Of a stretch of 64,000 nt of DNA, positions 6,324 to 15,573 are shown in pieces. The translations under genes and the position numbers were made by a program. Under the pieces are notes generated by a model. That model was not told the origin of the DNA. It did not search any database and worked only from the letters and a program-made list of their open reading frames with translations. The stretch is from Neisseria uirgultaei (GTDB lineage Bacteria > Pseudomonadota > Gammaproteobacteria > Burkholderiales > Neisseriaceae): NCBI RefSeq assembly GCF_962719845.1, contig NZ_CAUIYF010000001.1, positions 160,572 to 224,571 of the forward strand. Direction: 5' to 3'. Position 1 is the first letter of the stretch. Each line of letters begins with the position of its first letter.

Positions 6324-7208
6324 TTACATTAAGCCATAATATTTTGAAATCGCATTAGTTAATATTCCTGCAATAGTACCTACTGAAACATCAATTGCAC
6401 CGGTAGAAGCCTTTGTAATAATATTGCCAATCCATGCACTTACTTTTGAGCCGAATTTTTTATCTGTGGGCTGACCATCTTCTATCAGTGCATTTCGTAA
6501 ATCTTCTAATTCGGCAGATGGAATCCCGTTTTTTGCTAAAAAGTTAGCCAGTTCATTGAAATTTTCTTTTTCAATATGAATACCGTCTTGAATATTTTGC
6601 TGAACATTACCGCCAAAAATATCCCCAATAAACCCTTGCATATTCTGAATATTGAATTGGTTTGACATTGCTTTCTCCTGTTCTGATTTTGTAAATTGGA
6701 TACCGTCTCCTAAAATGCCTTCCTCTTCCAGTCGTAATGCCCAATCTAAAATTAGTTGTCTTACTTTTGATTGAATATTCATTAAGTTAATTGGATGAAT
6801 AATTATTTTAGGTTCAAGTGGAAATGGAGTATCTTGTAAATTCATTAAAAACTGTTTTTCTTTACTAGATAGAATTCGTATAAAATTATTATTTTTTGTT
6901 TTTAGTAAGTTTCTTATTTCGCTAATTGATGAGGTATATTCAACTCTTGTTACTCGTTCTCTCAATTCATCAGGAAGCATAAATGGAACATCGCCACGAT
7001 AAGGGTTAAAAGCTTTTAACTCTCCATAAAATATTCTATATTTTGGTAAATTTTTTGATGAATAACCTTGTAATTCATTATTACACCATTCAGTTAATTC
7101 ATTAATTTTTAATTTTCTTGCAACCATTAATGTTTTAATCACTAACTCTTCTACATCACTATTTGGATTGGCAGCTAGGCTTTGGAGTTCTAAAATAATA
7201 GAAGTCAT
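6324..7208 (-). CDS. AbiTii domain protein (putative abortive-infection/defence)
   Basis: A 294-residue protein whose N-terminal third (NSDVEELVIKTLMVARKLKI, ELTEWCNNELQGY, then YRIFYGELKAFNPYRGDVPF) matches the AbiTii domain found in stand-alone and domain-fused phage-defence proteins. The middle is helical. The C-terminal part has GFIGDIFGGNVQQNIQDG and a Gly/Ala-rich hydrophobic stretch (about 260-290) that could associate with membrane. The ATG at 7208 has GGAG at a good distance. The gene is AT-rich and stands between the REP/toxin island and uvrB, opposite to the island genes. The mechanism of AbiTii proteins is not established, so the defence role is by family. Confidence 0.75.
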   Translation of the reverse strand: MTSIILELQSLAANPNSDVEELVIKTLMVARKLKINELTEWCNNELQGYSSKNLPKYRIFYGELKAFNPYRGDVPFMLPDELRERVTRVEYTSSISEIRNLLKTKNNNFIRILSSKEKQFLMNLQDTPFPLEPKIIIHPINLMNIQSKVRQLILDWALRLEEEGILGDGIQFTKSEQEKAMSNQFNIQNMQGFIGDIFGGNVQQNIQDGIHIEKENFNELANFLAKNGIPSAELEDLRNALIEDGQPTDKKFGSKVSAWIGNIITKASTGAIDVSVGTIAGILTNAISKYYGLM

Positions 7209-7243
7209 TTAATTAATCTCCATGTTAAATAAAAATAATAAAA

Positions 7244-9271
7244 TTATTCCGCCCCAAACAACAAACTCTCTTTAATATTCCGAATCCTATCCCTCAATAC
7301 CGCCGCCTCTTCAAACTGCAAATCCCTAGCTGCCTGCTGCATGGCTTTTTCCAGTTTGGCGATTTCTTTAATCGCGTCTTCTTCGTTGTGGATTTCGCCG
7401 ACTTTAACTTTGTTTTTGCCTTTCAGACGGCCTTTTCCGCCGTCTTCTTCGTGGTACACGCCGTCGATGATGTCTTTGACCTGTTTTTTAATCTGCTGCG
7501 GCACAATGCCGTGTTCTTCGTTGAATTTCATCTGTTTTTCGCGTCGGCGTTCGGTTTCGTCGATGGCGGCTTTCATGGAGTCGGTGATTTTGTCGGCGTA
7601 CAGGATGGCGACGCCGTTCACGTTGCGCGCGGCGCGGCCTATGGTTTGAATCAGGCTGCGGTGGGAGCGCAGGAAGCCTTCTTTGTCGGCGTCGAGGATG
7701 GCGACGAGGGAGACTTCGGGGATGTCCAAGCCTTCACGCAAGAGGTTGATGCCGACCAGCACGTCAAACAGACCGAGCCGTAAATCTCTAATGATTTCAA
7801 CGCGTTCTACGGTGTCGATGTCGCTGTGCAGATAACGCACTTTAATGCCGAGTTCGCTGTAATAGTCGGTGAGTTGCTCCGCCATGCGTTTGGTGAGGGT
7901 GGTAACGAGTACGCGTTCGCCTTTTTGGATGCGGTCGTTGATTTCGCTCATTAAGTCATCGACTTGGGTGGCGACGGGGCGGATGATGATTTGGGGATCG
8001 ACCAGCCCCGTGGGGCGGACGACTTGTTCGACGACTTGTCCGGCGTGTTCTTCTTCGTATTTGGCGGGGGTGGCGGAAACGAAGATGGTTTGCGGCATGA
8101 CTTTTTCAAATTCGTGGAATTTGAGCGGGCGGTTGTCGCGGGCGGAAGGCAGGCGGAAGCCGTAGTCTACGAGGTTTTGCTTGCGCGATGCGTCGCCTTT
8201 GTACATGCCGCCGATTTGGGTAACGGTAACGTGGCTTTCGTCGATGAACATGATGGCGTTGTCGGGCAGGTAGTCCATCAGCGTGGGCGGCGGTTCGCCT
8301 TCTTTTTTGCCGGAGAAGTGGCGGGAGTAGTTTTCAATGCCTTTGCAGAAGCCCATTTCGTAGAGCATTTCGAGGTCGAAACGGGTGCGTTGTTCGATGC
8401 GTTGTTGCTCAACAGGGCGTTGTTCGCGAGCGAAAAATTCGATACGTTCGCGCAATTCTTCTTTGATGGACTCGCAGGCGCGCAAGACGGTGTCGCGCGG
8501 GGTAACGTAGTGGCTGGACGGGAAGACGGTGTAGCGGCCGACGCGTTGGATAAGGCTGCCTGAAAGCGGGTCAAACATATCGAGGCGGTCGATTTCGTCG
8601 TCAAACAGGCTGATGCGCAAGGCGTTTTCGGAGCTTTCGGCGGGGTACACGTCAATCACGTCGCCGCGCACGCGGAAGCTGCCGCGTTTGAAATCCAAAT
8701 CGCCGCGTTCGTACTGCATGGAAACGAGCGTGGCGATGATGTCGCGCTGCTCGATGGTGTCGCCTTCTTTGACGGACAACACCATTTGCTGATACTCGGT
8801 CGGGTCGCCGATACCGTAAATGGCGGACACGGTGGCGACGATAATCACGTCGTCGCGCGTCATCAGGTTTTTGGTGGCGGAAAGGCGCATCTGCTCGATG
8901 TGTTCGTTGATCGCGCTGTCTTTTTCAATGAACAAATCTCGGCTGGGCACATAGGCTTCGGGCTGGTAATAGTCGTAGTAGGACACGAAATATTCCACCG
9001 CGTTTTCGGGGAAAAACTCGCGCATTTCGGCGTAGAGCTGGGCGGCAAGGGTTTTGTTATGCGCCATGATGATGGCGGGTCGGCCGCTTTGGGCGATGAC
9101 GTTCGCCATGGTGTAGGTTTTGCCCGAACCGGTTACGCCGAGCAGGGTTTGATAGGCAAGGCCGTCTGAAAGCCCTTCGAGCAGGCCGGCAATGGCGGTG
9201 GGCTGGTCGCCTGCGGGCGGGAATGGCTGGTGGAGTTTGAAGGGGGAATCGGGGTATCGGATAACTTCCAT
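7244..9271 (-). CDS. uvrB: Excinuclease ABC subunit B
   Basis: A 675-residue protein, the normal UvrB length. It is the damage-verification subunit of nucleotide excision repair: UvrA loads it on DNA, it opens the strands with its helicase fold and then recruits UvrC. Visible are the Walker A motif GVTGSGKTYT (about residues 43-52), the beta-hairpin region YYDYYQPEAYVPSRD, the helicase motifs DESH and QTIGRAARN, and the C-terminal UVR domain (EKAMQQAARDLQFEEAAVLR) that binds UvrC. The start MEVIRYPDSPF at 9271 is chosen over an upstream in-frame ATG (9343) that would read through a DNA uptake sequence. Confidence 0.97.
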   Translation of the reverse strand: MEVIRYPDSPFKLHQPFPPAGDQPTAIAGLLEGLSDGLAYQTLLGVTGSGKTYTMANVIAQSGRPAIIMAHNKTLAAQLYAEMREFFPENAVEYFVSYYDYYQPEAYVPSRDLFIEKDSAINEHIEQMRLSATKNLMTRDDVIIVATVSAIYGIGDPTEYQQMVLSVKEGDTIEQRDIIATLVSMQYERGDLDFKRGSFRVRGDVIDVYPAESSENALRISLFDDEIDRLDMFDPLSGSLIQRVGRYTVFPSSHYVTPRDTVLRACESIKEELRERIEFFAREQRPVEQQRIEQRTRFDLEMLYEMGFCKGIENYSRHFSGKKEGEPPPTLMDYLPDNAIMFIDESHVTVTQIGGMYKGDASRKQNLVDYGFRLPSARDNRPLKFHEFEKVMPQTIFVSATPAKYEEEHAGQVVEQVVRPTGLVDPQIIIRPVATQVDDLMSEINDRIQKGERVLVTTLTKRMAEQLTDYYSELGIKVRYLHSDIDTVERVEIIRDLRLGLFDVLVGINLLREGLDIPEVSLVAILDADKEGFLRSHRSLIQTIGRAARNVNGVAILYADKITDSMKAAIDETERRREKQMKFNEEHGIVPQQIKKQVKDIIDGVYHEEDGGKGRLKGKNKVKVGEIHNEEDAIKEIAKLEKAMQQAARDLQFEEAAVLRDRIRNIKESLLFGAE

Positions 9272-9380
9272 AATCTTGCCTGTGATGCGTTTGCGGACAA
9301 AGCGTGTAGTAGGGATGGGGAAGAAACGCCTTTCAGACGGCATGGAATAAAAGACATTCCCGACCGTATGCCGTCTGAAC

Positions 9381-10202
9381 TCAACCGCAATCCCAAGTGA
9401 ATGCCGTTTTGGAAAAATCGCGTTTTTCCAAATCTTCGGGCGCGATAAAGAAATTGCCGATGCCCATATCGCCCCACATGATGTCTATTCCTTCGTTCTC
9501 GTCATATTCGCTTTCCAATTGGAACAGCAGTTCGTAGCCTTCCAAACTGCCGCCGCGCGGATCGTATTGGGTAAAGCAGGGATAACCGCCAATACAGTGT
9601 CCCGCCTGATTGGAAGCTTCCCGATAGTTCTCGTAAAGCCGCCAATCGTTGTTACCCGTATCCGTAACCCTTTCGAGAATCAGCTTGCGCATTTCCGGAA
9701 AAGTCCGATCGAAACGGTAATCGTCGAAAGACAGATATTGCATCTCCGGTTCGGAAAAAACCATGCGGAATTCTTCCTCTGCACCAAACGGCAGACCGAC
9801 TCCGAAATCCCCGAAATCGGAATATGCCGGAAGATCCGAACACAAACCTTCCTGCCGCACTTCGCGATGGTACAAAACACGGAATCCCTTTTGGGCACGC
9901 AAGTCGTCGAAATCCATGCCCGACAAATCGTCGTAACCGTCGACAAAGAACTGGACGATGCCTTCGGTCGGATAGTCCGGCAGATGCGGCATTTGGGCAA
10001 AGTTGATTTGCGCCAACAGGGAAAGCGGTTGTCCTTGGTCGTTTTGGGGATATTCCATACCCTCCAGCAGATAAGGTCTGCCGCCGACCTTGCTGTCCCA
10101 CAGTTCTACTGTCTCTTTCTTCAAAGAAAAACGCACGACGGGTTTTGCCGTGGCTGCAATTTTCTCTGCAAACGGTTCAAATTCCGGTAAAAAATCAGTC
10201 AT
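9381..10202 (-). CDS. DUF1963 (YwqG-like) protein
   Basis: A 273-residue cytoplasmic, acidic protein of the YwqG/DUF1963 family. The family pattern is seen as GGRPYLLEGMEYP, then LSLLAQINFAQMPHLPDYPT, GIVQFFV and, near the C-terminus, ELLFQLESEYDENEGIDIMWGDMG. Proteins of this family have no established biochemical role. The start at 10202 (MTDFLPEF) is preferred to one at 10259 that lies in a DNA-uptake hairpin. It is transcribed on the same strand as uvrB and ctpA, with a DUS hairpin between it and ctpA, so it is probably its own unit. Confidence 0.8.
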   Translation of the reverse strand: MTDFLPEFEPFAEKIAATAKPVVRFSLKKETVELWDSKVGGRPYLLEGMEYPQNDQGQPLSLLAQINFAQMPHLPDYPTEGIVQFFVDGYDDLSGMDFDDLRAQKGFRVLYHREVRQEGLCSDLPAYSDFGDFGVGLPFGAEEEFRMVFSEPEMQYLSFDDYRFDRTFPEMRKLILERVTDTGNNDWRLYENYREASNQAGHCIGGYPCFTQYDPRGGSLEGYELLFQLESEYDENEGIDIMWGDMGIGNFFIAPEDLEKRDFSKTAFTWDCG

Positions 10203-10224
10203 AACCTGTCCTTTCAAACATAAT

Positions 10225-10253
10225 ATGCCGTCTGAAATCCTTTCAGACGGCAT
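10225..10253. terminator. Inverted DUS pair between ctpA and the DUF1963 gene
   Basis: ATGCCGTCTGAA and its reverse complement, five bases apart, form a 12-base-pair hairpin. It is a typical neisserial terminator and uptake signal, placed nine bases after the end of ctpA (minus strand). Confidence 0.75.
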
Positions 10254-10262
10254 CGTCAAAAC

Positions 10263-11747
10263 CTACTTCTTATCTTTTTTATCTTTCTTATCCTTATTTG
10301 AAACCGGCTTTTTCGCCGCCAGCCCCAAAGACTTCTGCCACTGCTCGGGCGACTTGACCAAATCCAAAGCCTTGCGCAACTGCTCATCTTTGGCAGGGTT
10401 GGGAATCCGCCTTGAAGACAAATCTTCATCCTTTTTCTTTTTGCCTTTTTCTTTTGCAGCGGGTTTATCCGCATTTTCTTCAACCGGCACGGCAAGGGTT
10501 TCGCTGTTCACATCCTCGCCACCCAAGGGATTGCCGATGTGTCCGACCAAATCCGCCTCACGGCTTTCAAAAGTGCGTTCCTTATCCTTCACCTCGACAT
10601 CGGGAACAATCCCCTGCGCCTGAATGGAACGGTCGTTCGGCGTGTAATACAGGGCGGTCGTCAACTTGACCGCACTGCCGTTGGACAAGGGAATCAAAGT
10701 CTGAACCGAACCTTTGCCGAAGCTCTGCGTACCGACAATCACCGCGCGTTTGTGGTCCTGCAATGCACCTGCAACAATTTCCGAGGCGGAAGCCGAACCC
10801 GAATTGACCAACACCGTCATCGGAACGGTTTTCAACTCGACAGGAATGCCCGCCAAAGGATCGCCGCCCATACCGTACATATAATCTTCGGGAACGGCTT
10901 TCAGTACCATGCCGTCTTTGCCGTCGCGTCCCTTGGTGCTGACGACGACCGACTCGGACGGCAGAAATGCCGCCGACACGCCGACCGCGCCGGTCAAAAG
11001 CCCTCCGGGGTCGTCGCGCAAATCCAACACCAGCCCCTTGAGCGGTCTGCCTTTGTTTTCCTTTACCAGCTCTTTTGCGGCGGTATTGACGCTTTCGACC
11101 GTCTTCTCTTGGAACTGGGAGACGCGGATATAGCCGTAATCCGGCTCGAGCAAATAATGGCGGACGCTTTTCACTTTAATGATGGCGCGCGTCAGGTTGA
11201 CGACTATCGGCTTGTCGGCATTTTTACGCGACAGCGTCAAAGTAATCTTCGTACCCGGCTTACCCCTCATTTTTTTAACCGCTTCGCTGACCGTCATCCC
11301 GCGCGTCGAAACATTATCGATTTTCACAATGAAATCGCCGCTTTTCACCCCCGCCCGTTCCGCAGGCGTGTCCTCAATCGGCGAAACCACTTTGACAAAA
11401 CCGTCTTCCTGCCCGATTTCCATCCCCAAGCCGCCAAATTCGCCGCTGGTCGATTCCTTCATTTCCGCATAACCTTTTTTATCCATATATTCGGAATGCG
11501 GATCCAAACCGGCCACCATACCCTTCATCGCACCTTCAAACAAATCGGCATCGGGTTTGTCCTGATAATAGTTTGCCTTGATTTGACCGTAAACCTCCGC
11601 CATTGTGCGGATGGATTGCACCGGCAGGACTTCGTTATCCCGCCTGTCCTTCTCGGCGGCAAAACCCTGCACCGCCAGACTGACGGCAACGCCGCTGATT
11701 GCGCCCAGGGTATAAAGTGCGATTTTCTTGAAAACAGGTTTCGACAT
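10263..11747 (-). CDS. ctpA: C-terminal processing peptidase (S41 family)
   Basis: A 494-residue periplasmic protease with an N-terminal hydrophobic signal/anchor (about 9-30), an S41 N-terminal region and a PDZ domain (about 95-175, GLGMEIGQEDGFVKVVSPIE). In the catalytic domain the Ser and Lys are visible in GSASASEI (Ser about 320) and SFGKGSVQT (Lys about 345). Such proteases trim C-termini of periplasmic and envelope proteins. The last 90 residues are Lys/Asp-rich (KKKKDEDLSS, KDKKDKKDKK) and probably disordered. It lies upstream of uvrB and directly downstream of an EnvC-like gene, an arrangement also seen in other bacteria (envC-ctpA), suggesting a joint cell-wall role. Confidence 0.93.
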   Translation of the reverse strand: MSKPVFKKIALYTLGAISGVAVSLAVQGFAAEKDRRDNEVLPVQSIRTMAEVYGQIKANYYQDKPDADLFEGAMKGMVAGLDPHSEYMDKKGYAEMKESTSGEFGGLGMEIGQEDGFVKVVSPIEDTPAERAGVKSGDFIVKIDNVSTRGMTVSEAVKKMRGKPGTKITLTLSRKNADKPIVVNLTRAIIKVKSVRHYLLEPDYGYIRVSQFQEKTVESVNTAAKELVKENKGRPLKGLVLDLRDDPGGLLTGAVGVSAAFLPSESVVVSTKGRDGKDGMVLKAVPEDYMYGMGGDPLAGIPVELKTVPMTVLVNSGSASASEIVAGALQDHKRAVIVGTQSFGKGSVQTLIPLSNGSAVKLTTALYYTPNDRSIQAQGIVPDVEVKDKERTFESREADLVGHIGNPLGGEDVNSETLAVPVEENADKPAAKEKGKKKKDEDLSSRRIPNPAKDEQLRKALDLVKSPEQWQKSLGLAAKKPVSNKDKKDKKDKK

Positions 11748-11882
11748 TCTTCTTTAACTTTCTCTCTTGATTTTCCGAAAACGGAAACGCAGCCATTGAA
11801 AACGTATTGAAAACGGCAGGATTTGCAACGGGATGCGCCGCAGCGGACAATCCGCGCAAAACCTGCCTTTTTATTTTCCCAA

Positions 11883-13679
11883 TCAACGTATCCAGCTCGA
11901 AGGGTTCAACACCTGACCTTGATAACGTATTTGCAGGTAAAGCCCCTCTTCCCCGTCCGGCAGCGACCCGCTCGTGCCGATTTTGCTTCCCGCAGAAACC
12001 GGCTGCCCCTTGCCGGCGGAAATTTCGCTCAAACCGGCATAGATGCTGATGTAGTTCTCGCCATGATCGACCACGACCACTTTGCCGTAGCCGTCCAACT
12101 CGTCCGCATAGCTTACCGTTCCCGGCGCAATGCTTTCAACCGTTGCAGGTGCAGTGGAATAGAACACGCCTTTCCAAACATCGCCGCCGTTGCGGTTTTT
12201 CCCGAAAAGTCCGGTTGGCACACCGTCAACCGGTTTTTTCAAACGTCCCTGCATGCGGCTGAAACTGTCGGCACTGCCGATACCCATAACCGGAGGGGCT
12301 TGGATGTTCCTGTCTTCGGCAGTCAGGTTGGACATTGCCGCACGTCGTGCCTCAGCCTGCTGCTGCGCCGCTTCTTTTTCTTTTCTGGCTTTTTCGGCAG
12401 CCGCCAGTCTGGCTTCCGCCAGTTTTCTTTTTGCTTCCGCATCCTGAATGCGGTGTTCGGCCTTTTTCTTCTCCAAACTGCTCAAAAGATGGTTCAATTG
12501 CTGTTCGTTTTCTTTCTGTTCCAGCAGTTTTTGGGCATCTTTGGCGATTTTGGCATTTTGCCTGCGGCTCTCCGCCTGTTCCGCCGCGTCGCTTACACCC
12601 TGTTTTTTCAGCAGGGACTGCACGTTTGCCTGAATCTTTTTCAAATACGCCAGCTCGTTGTTGATTTTCTGCTCTTGCGCCGCCAATGCCTTCTGCTGCT
12701 TTTCCAAATCCTTGACGACTTCCCGATTGGAGGCGTTCACATAACGCGTATAGCGCAAAAAGCGGTTTTTCTGACCCGGTTCGGCATTTTTCAGGAACAG
12801 GGCGACCGCATTCGGCTGGCTGTTTTTATAGTTCCCCGATACGAAACGGGAAATCTGCGCTTTCGCGCCGGCAACTTCCGTTTTCAAACGGTTTAGCTCG
12901 GCATTGAGGTTTTGAAACTTGTCCCAAGCCTCGCGCTGTTTGCGGTTGACGGAAGCAAGGTTGCCGCGCGCCTGACGGATACGCTCTTGGCGGATACGCT
13001 CTTCCTGAAGCTGTTTGAGGGAATTGCTGACATGAAGCAGCATTCCTTCGCTTTGTTTGAGCAGGGCTTTTTTGTTTTCGACATCATTGGTGGCAGCGGC
13101 AACGGCGGTCTTCAATTCGTCGGAATCGGTTTTGGCATTTTTCTCTTCCGTGTGTTTTTTGTTCTGTTTCACTGCTTTGCCGTCCTTGTCGGTACGGTCT
13201 TTTTTATTTGCAGAAACAGTGTCTTTGTCCGACTTGCCGCCCTTACGCGGATTGTCCTGTCCTTTTGCCTCTTTTTTGCCTTGTTTGTTTTCAGGCTGTG
13301 TTTTTGCGTTTTTTTCTTTGGATTCGGGCACAGGCTTGCCATATGCCTTTTTGTGTTCCGCCTTCGATTCTTTATCCTCTCCGCGTCCTTTGAGCGCAGA
13401 CTGCTTGGATGTTGCCTCCTTCTCTGCTTCTTTGCGGTTTTTGGCGTTTTTTCTGGACTCTTTGCCCTCTTTTTCCTCCTCTTTGCCACCTGTTTTTTTA
13501 TCTCTCACTGCGGCATTTTTGCCTTTTTCTTTTTTGCCTTCCGCCGCTTCTGGCTGTTCTTTTTTGTTCTTCGCCTGTTTTTTCACTTCGGCGGAACGGT
13601 TGTGTGCCGCGTTGTGGGCGGCAACGACGGGCGTGGAAAAAACGAGCATCAGGGCAAGCAGGAGGGGTTTGTAGCGCAT
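11883..13679 (-). CDS. EnvC-like murein hydrolase activator with degenerate LytM domain
   Basis: A 598-residue exported protein with a signal peptide (about 1-20, LLLALMLVFSTPVVA). A very Lys/Glu-rich low-complexity stretch follows (about 25-185), then a long coiled coil (about 190-440, many Gln, Lys and Glu) and a C-terminal M23/LytM domain (about 485-598). EnvC and NlpD activate cell-separation amidases. The LytM domain keeps the fold motifs (GTVSYADELDGYGKVVVVDH, YAGLSE) but lacks the metal-binding HxxxD and HxH residues: the last motif reads YLQIRY instead of HLH. It is therefore an activator, not a peptidase. The Lys/Glu insertion is unusual in size. A separate promoter region lies upstream, and ctpA follows after 135 bases. 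Confidence 0.85.
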   Translation of the reverse strand: MRYKPLLLALMLVFSTPVVAAHNAAHNRSAEVKKQAKNKKEQPEAAEGKKEKGKNAAVRDKKTGGKEEEKEGKESRKNAKNRKEAEKEATSKQSALKGRGEDKESKAEHKKAYGKPVPESKEKNAKTQPENKQGKKEAKGQDNPRKGGKSDKDTVSANKKDRTDKDGKAVKQNKKHTEEKNAKTDSDELKTAVAAATNDVENKKALLKQSEGMLLHVSNSLKQLQEERIRQERIRQARGNLASVNRKQREAWDKFQNLNAELNRLKTEVAGAKAQISRFVSGNYKNSQPNAVALFLKNAEPGQKNRFLRYTRYVNASNREVVKDLEKQQKALAAQEQKINNELAYLKKIQANVQSLLKKQGVSDAAEQAESRRQNAKIAKDAQKLLEQKENEQQLNHLLSSLEKKKAEHRIQDAEAKRKLAEARLAAAEKARKEKEAAQQQAEARRAAMSNLTAEDRNIQAPPVMGIGSADSFSRMQGRLKKPVDGVPTGLFGKNRNGGDVWKGVFYSTAPATVESIAPGTVSYADELDGYGKVVVVDHGENYISIYAGLSEISAGKGQPVSAGSKIGTSGSLPDGEEGLYLQIRYQGQVLNPSSWIR

Positions 13680-14004
13680 GGTTCGGCCTTCGGAAAAAGT
13701 TGGATAATACTGAAGGCTGCACGAAAGCAGCCGGACGTTTGGATTATACTGTCAGTTATGCCGTCTGAAAATGCCGTTTGCCCAATCTTGCACCTTCTTT
13801 GCACAGACACTTGCAATCGGTTCAAACAGCCTTATATTGTGCGGCATATTTTCAATGCTGCAACGGATATTGTGTTCCGACATACAGGGTAGCACATTAA
13901 GCCGCGTACCGTATGTTGCCCGATTCGGGAGCGTGCGCCCATCCAAACAAAGCAAGCCCTGCCGCCTTCCGGAAAACGGTGATTCAACCGATAAGGAAAT
14001 TTTG

Positions 14005-14565
14005 ATGAACAGACTGCTACTGCTGTCTGCCGCTGTTCTGCTGACTGCCTGCGGCAGCGGCGAAACCGATAAAATCGGACGGGTCAGCACCGTTTTCAAT
14101 ATGCTGGGCAAAAACGACCGTATCGAAGTGGAAGGATTCGACGATCCCGACGTTCGAGGGGTTGCCTGTTATATTTCGTATGCAAAAAAAGGCGGTTTGA
14201 AGGAAATGGTCAATTTGGAAGAGGACGCGTCCGACGCATCGGTTTCGTGCGTTCAGACGGCATCTTCGATTTCTTTTGACGAAACCGCCGTACGCAAACC
14301 GAAAGAAGTTTTCAAGCGCGGTACGAGCTTCGCGTTCAAGAGCCGACAGATTATCCGTTATTATGATCCGAAACGTAAAACTTTCGCTTATTTGGTTTAC
14401 AGCGATAAAATCGTCCAAGGTTCTCCGAAAAATTCCTTAAGTGCAGTTTCCTGTTTCGGCAGCGGCATACCGCAAACCGACGGGGTGCAAACCGATACTT
14501 CCGGCAAACTGCTTGCCGGCACCTGCATTATTTCCAACCCGATAGAAAATCCCGACAAACGCTGA
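14005..14565 (+). CDS. creA: CreA family lipoprotein
   Basis: A 186-residue protein of the CreA family with a signal sequence and lipobox (LLLLSAAVLLTAC), so it is predicted to be a periplasm-facing lipoprotein. The family body is visible: KIGRVSTVFNMLGKNDRIEV, FDDPDVRGVACYIS, DASDASVSCVQ and FKSRQIIRYYDPKRKTFAYL. The biochemical role is unknown. The start at 14005 with AAGGAA upstream places the lipobox correctly. A longer upstream frame has no protein character. It is two bases before yqgE, and the three genes creA-yqgE-ruvX form a compact operon. Confidence 0.9.
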   Translation: MNRLLLLSAAVLLTACGSGETDKIGRVSTVFNMLGKNDRIEVEGFDDPDVRGVACYISYAKKGGLKEMVNLEEDASDASVSCVQTASSISFDETAVRKPKEVFKRGTSFAFKSRQIIRYYDPKRKTFAYLVYSDKIVQGSPKNSLSAVSCFGSGIPQTDGVQTDTSGKLLAGTCIISNPIENPDKR

Positions 14566-14567
14566 TT

Positions 14568-15116
14568 ATGAACCTGTCCAACCACTTTCTCGTCGCCATG
14601 CCCGATATGGAAGACGCGTTTTTTGCACAATCGGTCGTCTATATCTGCAAACACGATGAAGACGGCGCACTCGGCATCGCCATCAACAAACCCTCTCCGA
14701 TTACGATGGACATGATTTTTTCCGCCACCGGCAAAAACATCCCCATGCGGATGCAGCACGACAGCGTGATGATGGGCGGGCCGGTGCAAGTCGAGCGAGG
14801 TTATGTCGTGCATACCCCGATCGGCAACTGGCAAAGCAGCATCGGCGTTTCAGACGGCATCGCGCTGACCTCTTCCCGCGATGTGCTTGAAAACATTTCA
14901 CGCGAAGGTGCGGTTGACAAAGCCTTGATCAGCATAGGCTATTCGAGCTGGAGCAAAGGGCAGCTCGAACGCGAACTTGCCGACAATGCGTGGCTGACCG
15001 TTCCCGCCGACGAACACATCCTGTTCGACATCCCCTACGAACACCGTTACGCCGCCGCATTCGCCAAACTCGGCATCGACCCGCTCGCCCTGTTTTCGGG
15101 AGCCGGTCATGCATAA
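14568..15116 (+). CDS. yqgE: YqgE/AlgH family protein
   Basis: A 182-residue protein of the UPF0301 (YqgE/AlgH) family, beginning MNLSNHFLVAMPDMEDAFFA, with the family segments GALGIAINKPS, MMGGPVQVERGYVVH and GYSSWSKGQLERELADNAWL. It is cytoplasmic and of unknown biochemical role. It starts two bases after creA and overlaps ruvX by eight bases. The yqgE-ruvX pairing is conserved across proteobacteria, including E. coli. A DNA uptake sequence lies inside the gene near 14850. Confidence 0.93.
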   Translation: MNLSNHFLVAMPDMEDAFFAQSVVYICKHDEDGALGIAINKPSPITMDMIFSATGKNIPMRMQHDSVMMGGPVQVERGYVVHTPIGNWQSSIGVSDGIALTSSRDVLENISREGAVDKALISIGYSSWSKGQLERELADNAWLTVPADEHILFDIPYEHRYAAAFAKLGIDPLALFSGAGHA

Positions 15117-15564
15117 AATCCCAAAAGGAACGGCACTGGCGTTCGACTTCGGCGAAGCGCGCATCGGCGTGGCACAGGGCGATGCGGAATTGGGGCTGTC
15201 CCATCCTTTGAGCACCGTTACCGGCGGCAGCAACGATGAAAAATTCGCGGCAATCGCCAAGCTGGTTCAAGAATGGCAACCGCGTTATTTTGTCGTCGGA
15301 CTGCCCGTGCATACCGACGGCACGGAACACGAAATGACACACCTGTCGCGCAAGTTCGGACGCAGGCTGAACGGCAGGTTCAATCTCCCCGTCTATTGGG
15401 TTGACGAACGGCTGTCGTCCGTCTATGCCGAAAGCCTGCTTTCGGAAGCACAGGTCTTCGGCAAAAAACGCAAATCGGTGCTCGACCAAGTGGCGGCGCA
15501 AGCCATCCTGCACGGTTTTTTCGAGGGCGGCGCGGCGGAATGTTTCAACGGGCGTGAGGGTTAA
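15109..15564 (+). CDS. ruvX: Holliday junction resolvase-like RuvX/YqgF nuclease
   Basis: A 151-residue protein of the YqgF family with the RNase H-like fold: DFGEARIGVAQGD near the N-terminus, VVGLPVHTDGTEHE in the middle, and DERLSSVYAE then a C-terminal Asp (LDQVAAQAIL). The acidic residues form the metal site. YqgF proteins act in 16S rRNA 5' maturation and may cut branched DNA or RNA. It overlaps the 3' end of yqgE by eight bases, so it is translationally coupled. It is the last gene of the creA-yqgE-ruvX operon and faces a convergent broken gene. Confidence 0.93.
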   Translation: MHKIPKGTALAFDFGEARIGVAQGDAELGLSHPLSTVTGGSNDEKFAAIAKLVQEWQPRYFVVGLPVHTDGTEHEMTHLSRKFGRRLNGRFNLPVYWVDERLSSVYAESLLSEAQVFGKKRKSVLDQVAAQAILHGFFEGGAAECFNGREG

Positions 15565-15573
15565 ACGGCACGG

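Noticed and set aside
6148..6339. Open frame of 63 codons over the REP pair
   Set aside because: It starts inside repeat DNA, has no family resemblance and overlaps the end of the AbiTii gene.
10539..11810. Open frame of 423 codons antisense to ctpA
   Set aside because: ctpA has complete S41 motifs on the other strand. The antisense frame has no protein character.
12912..13892. Phe-rich antisense frame opposite the EnvC-like gene
   Set aside because: It arises from the reverse of the Lys/Glu-rich tract, giving long Phe/Leu runs that look like membrane segments but are an artefact.
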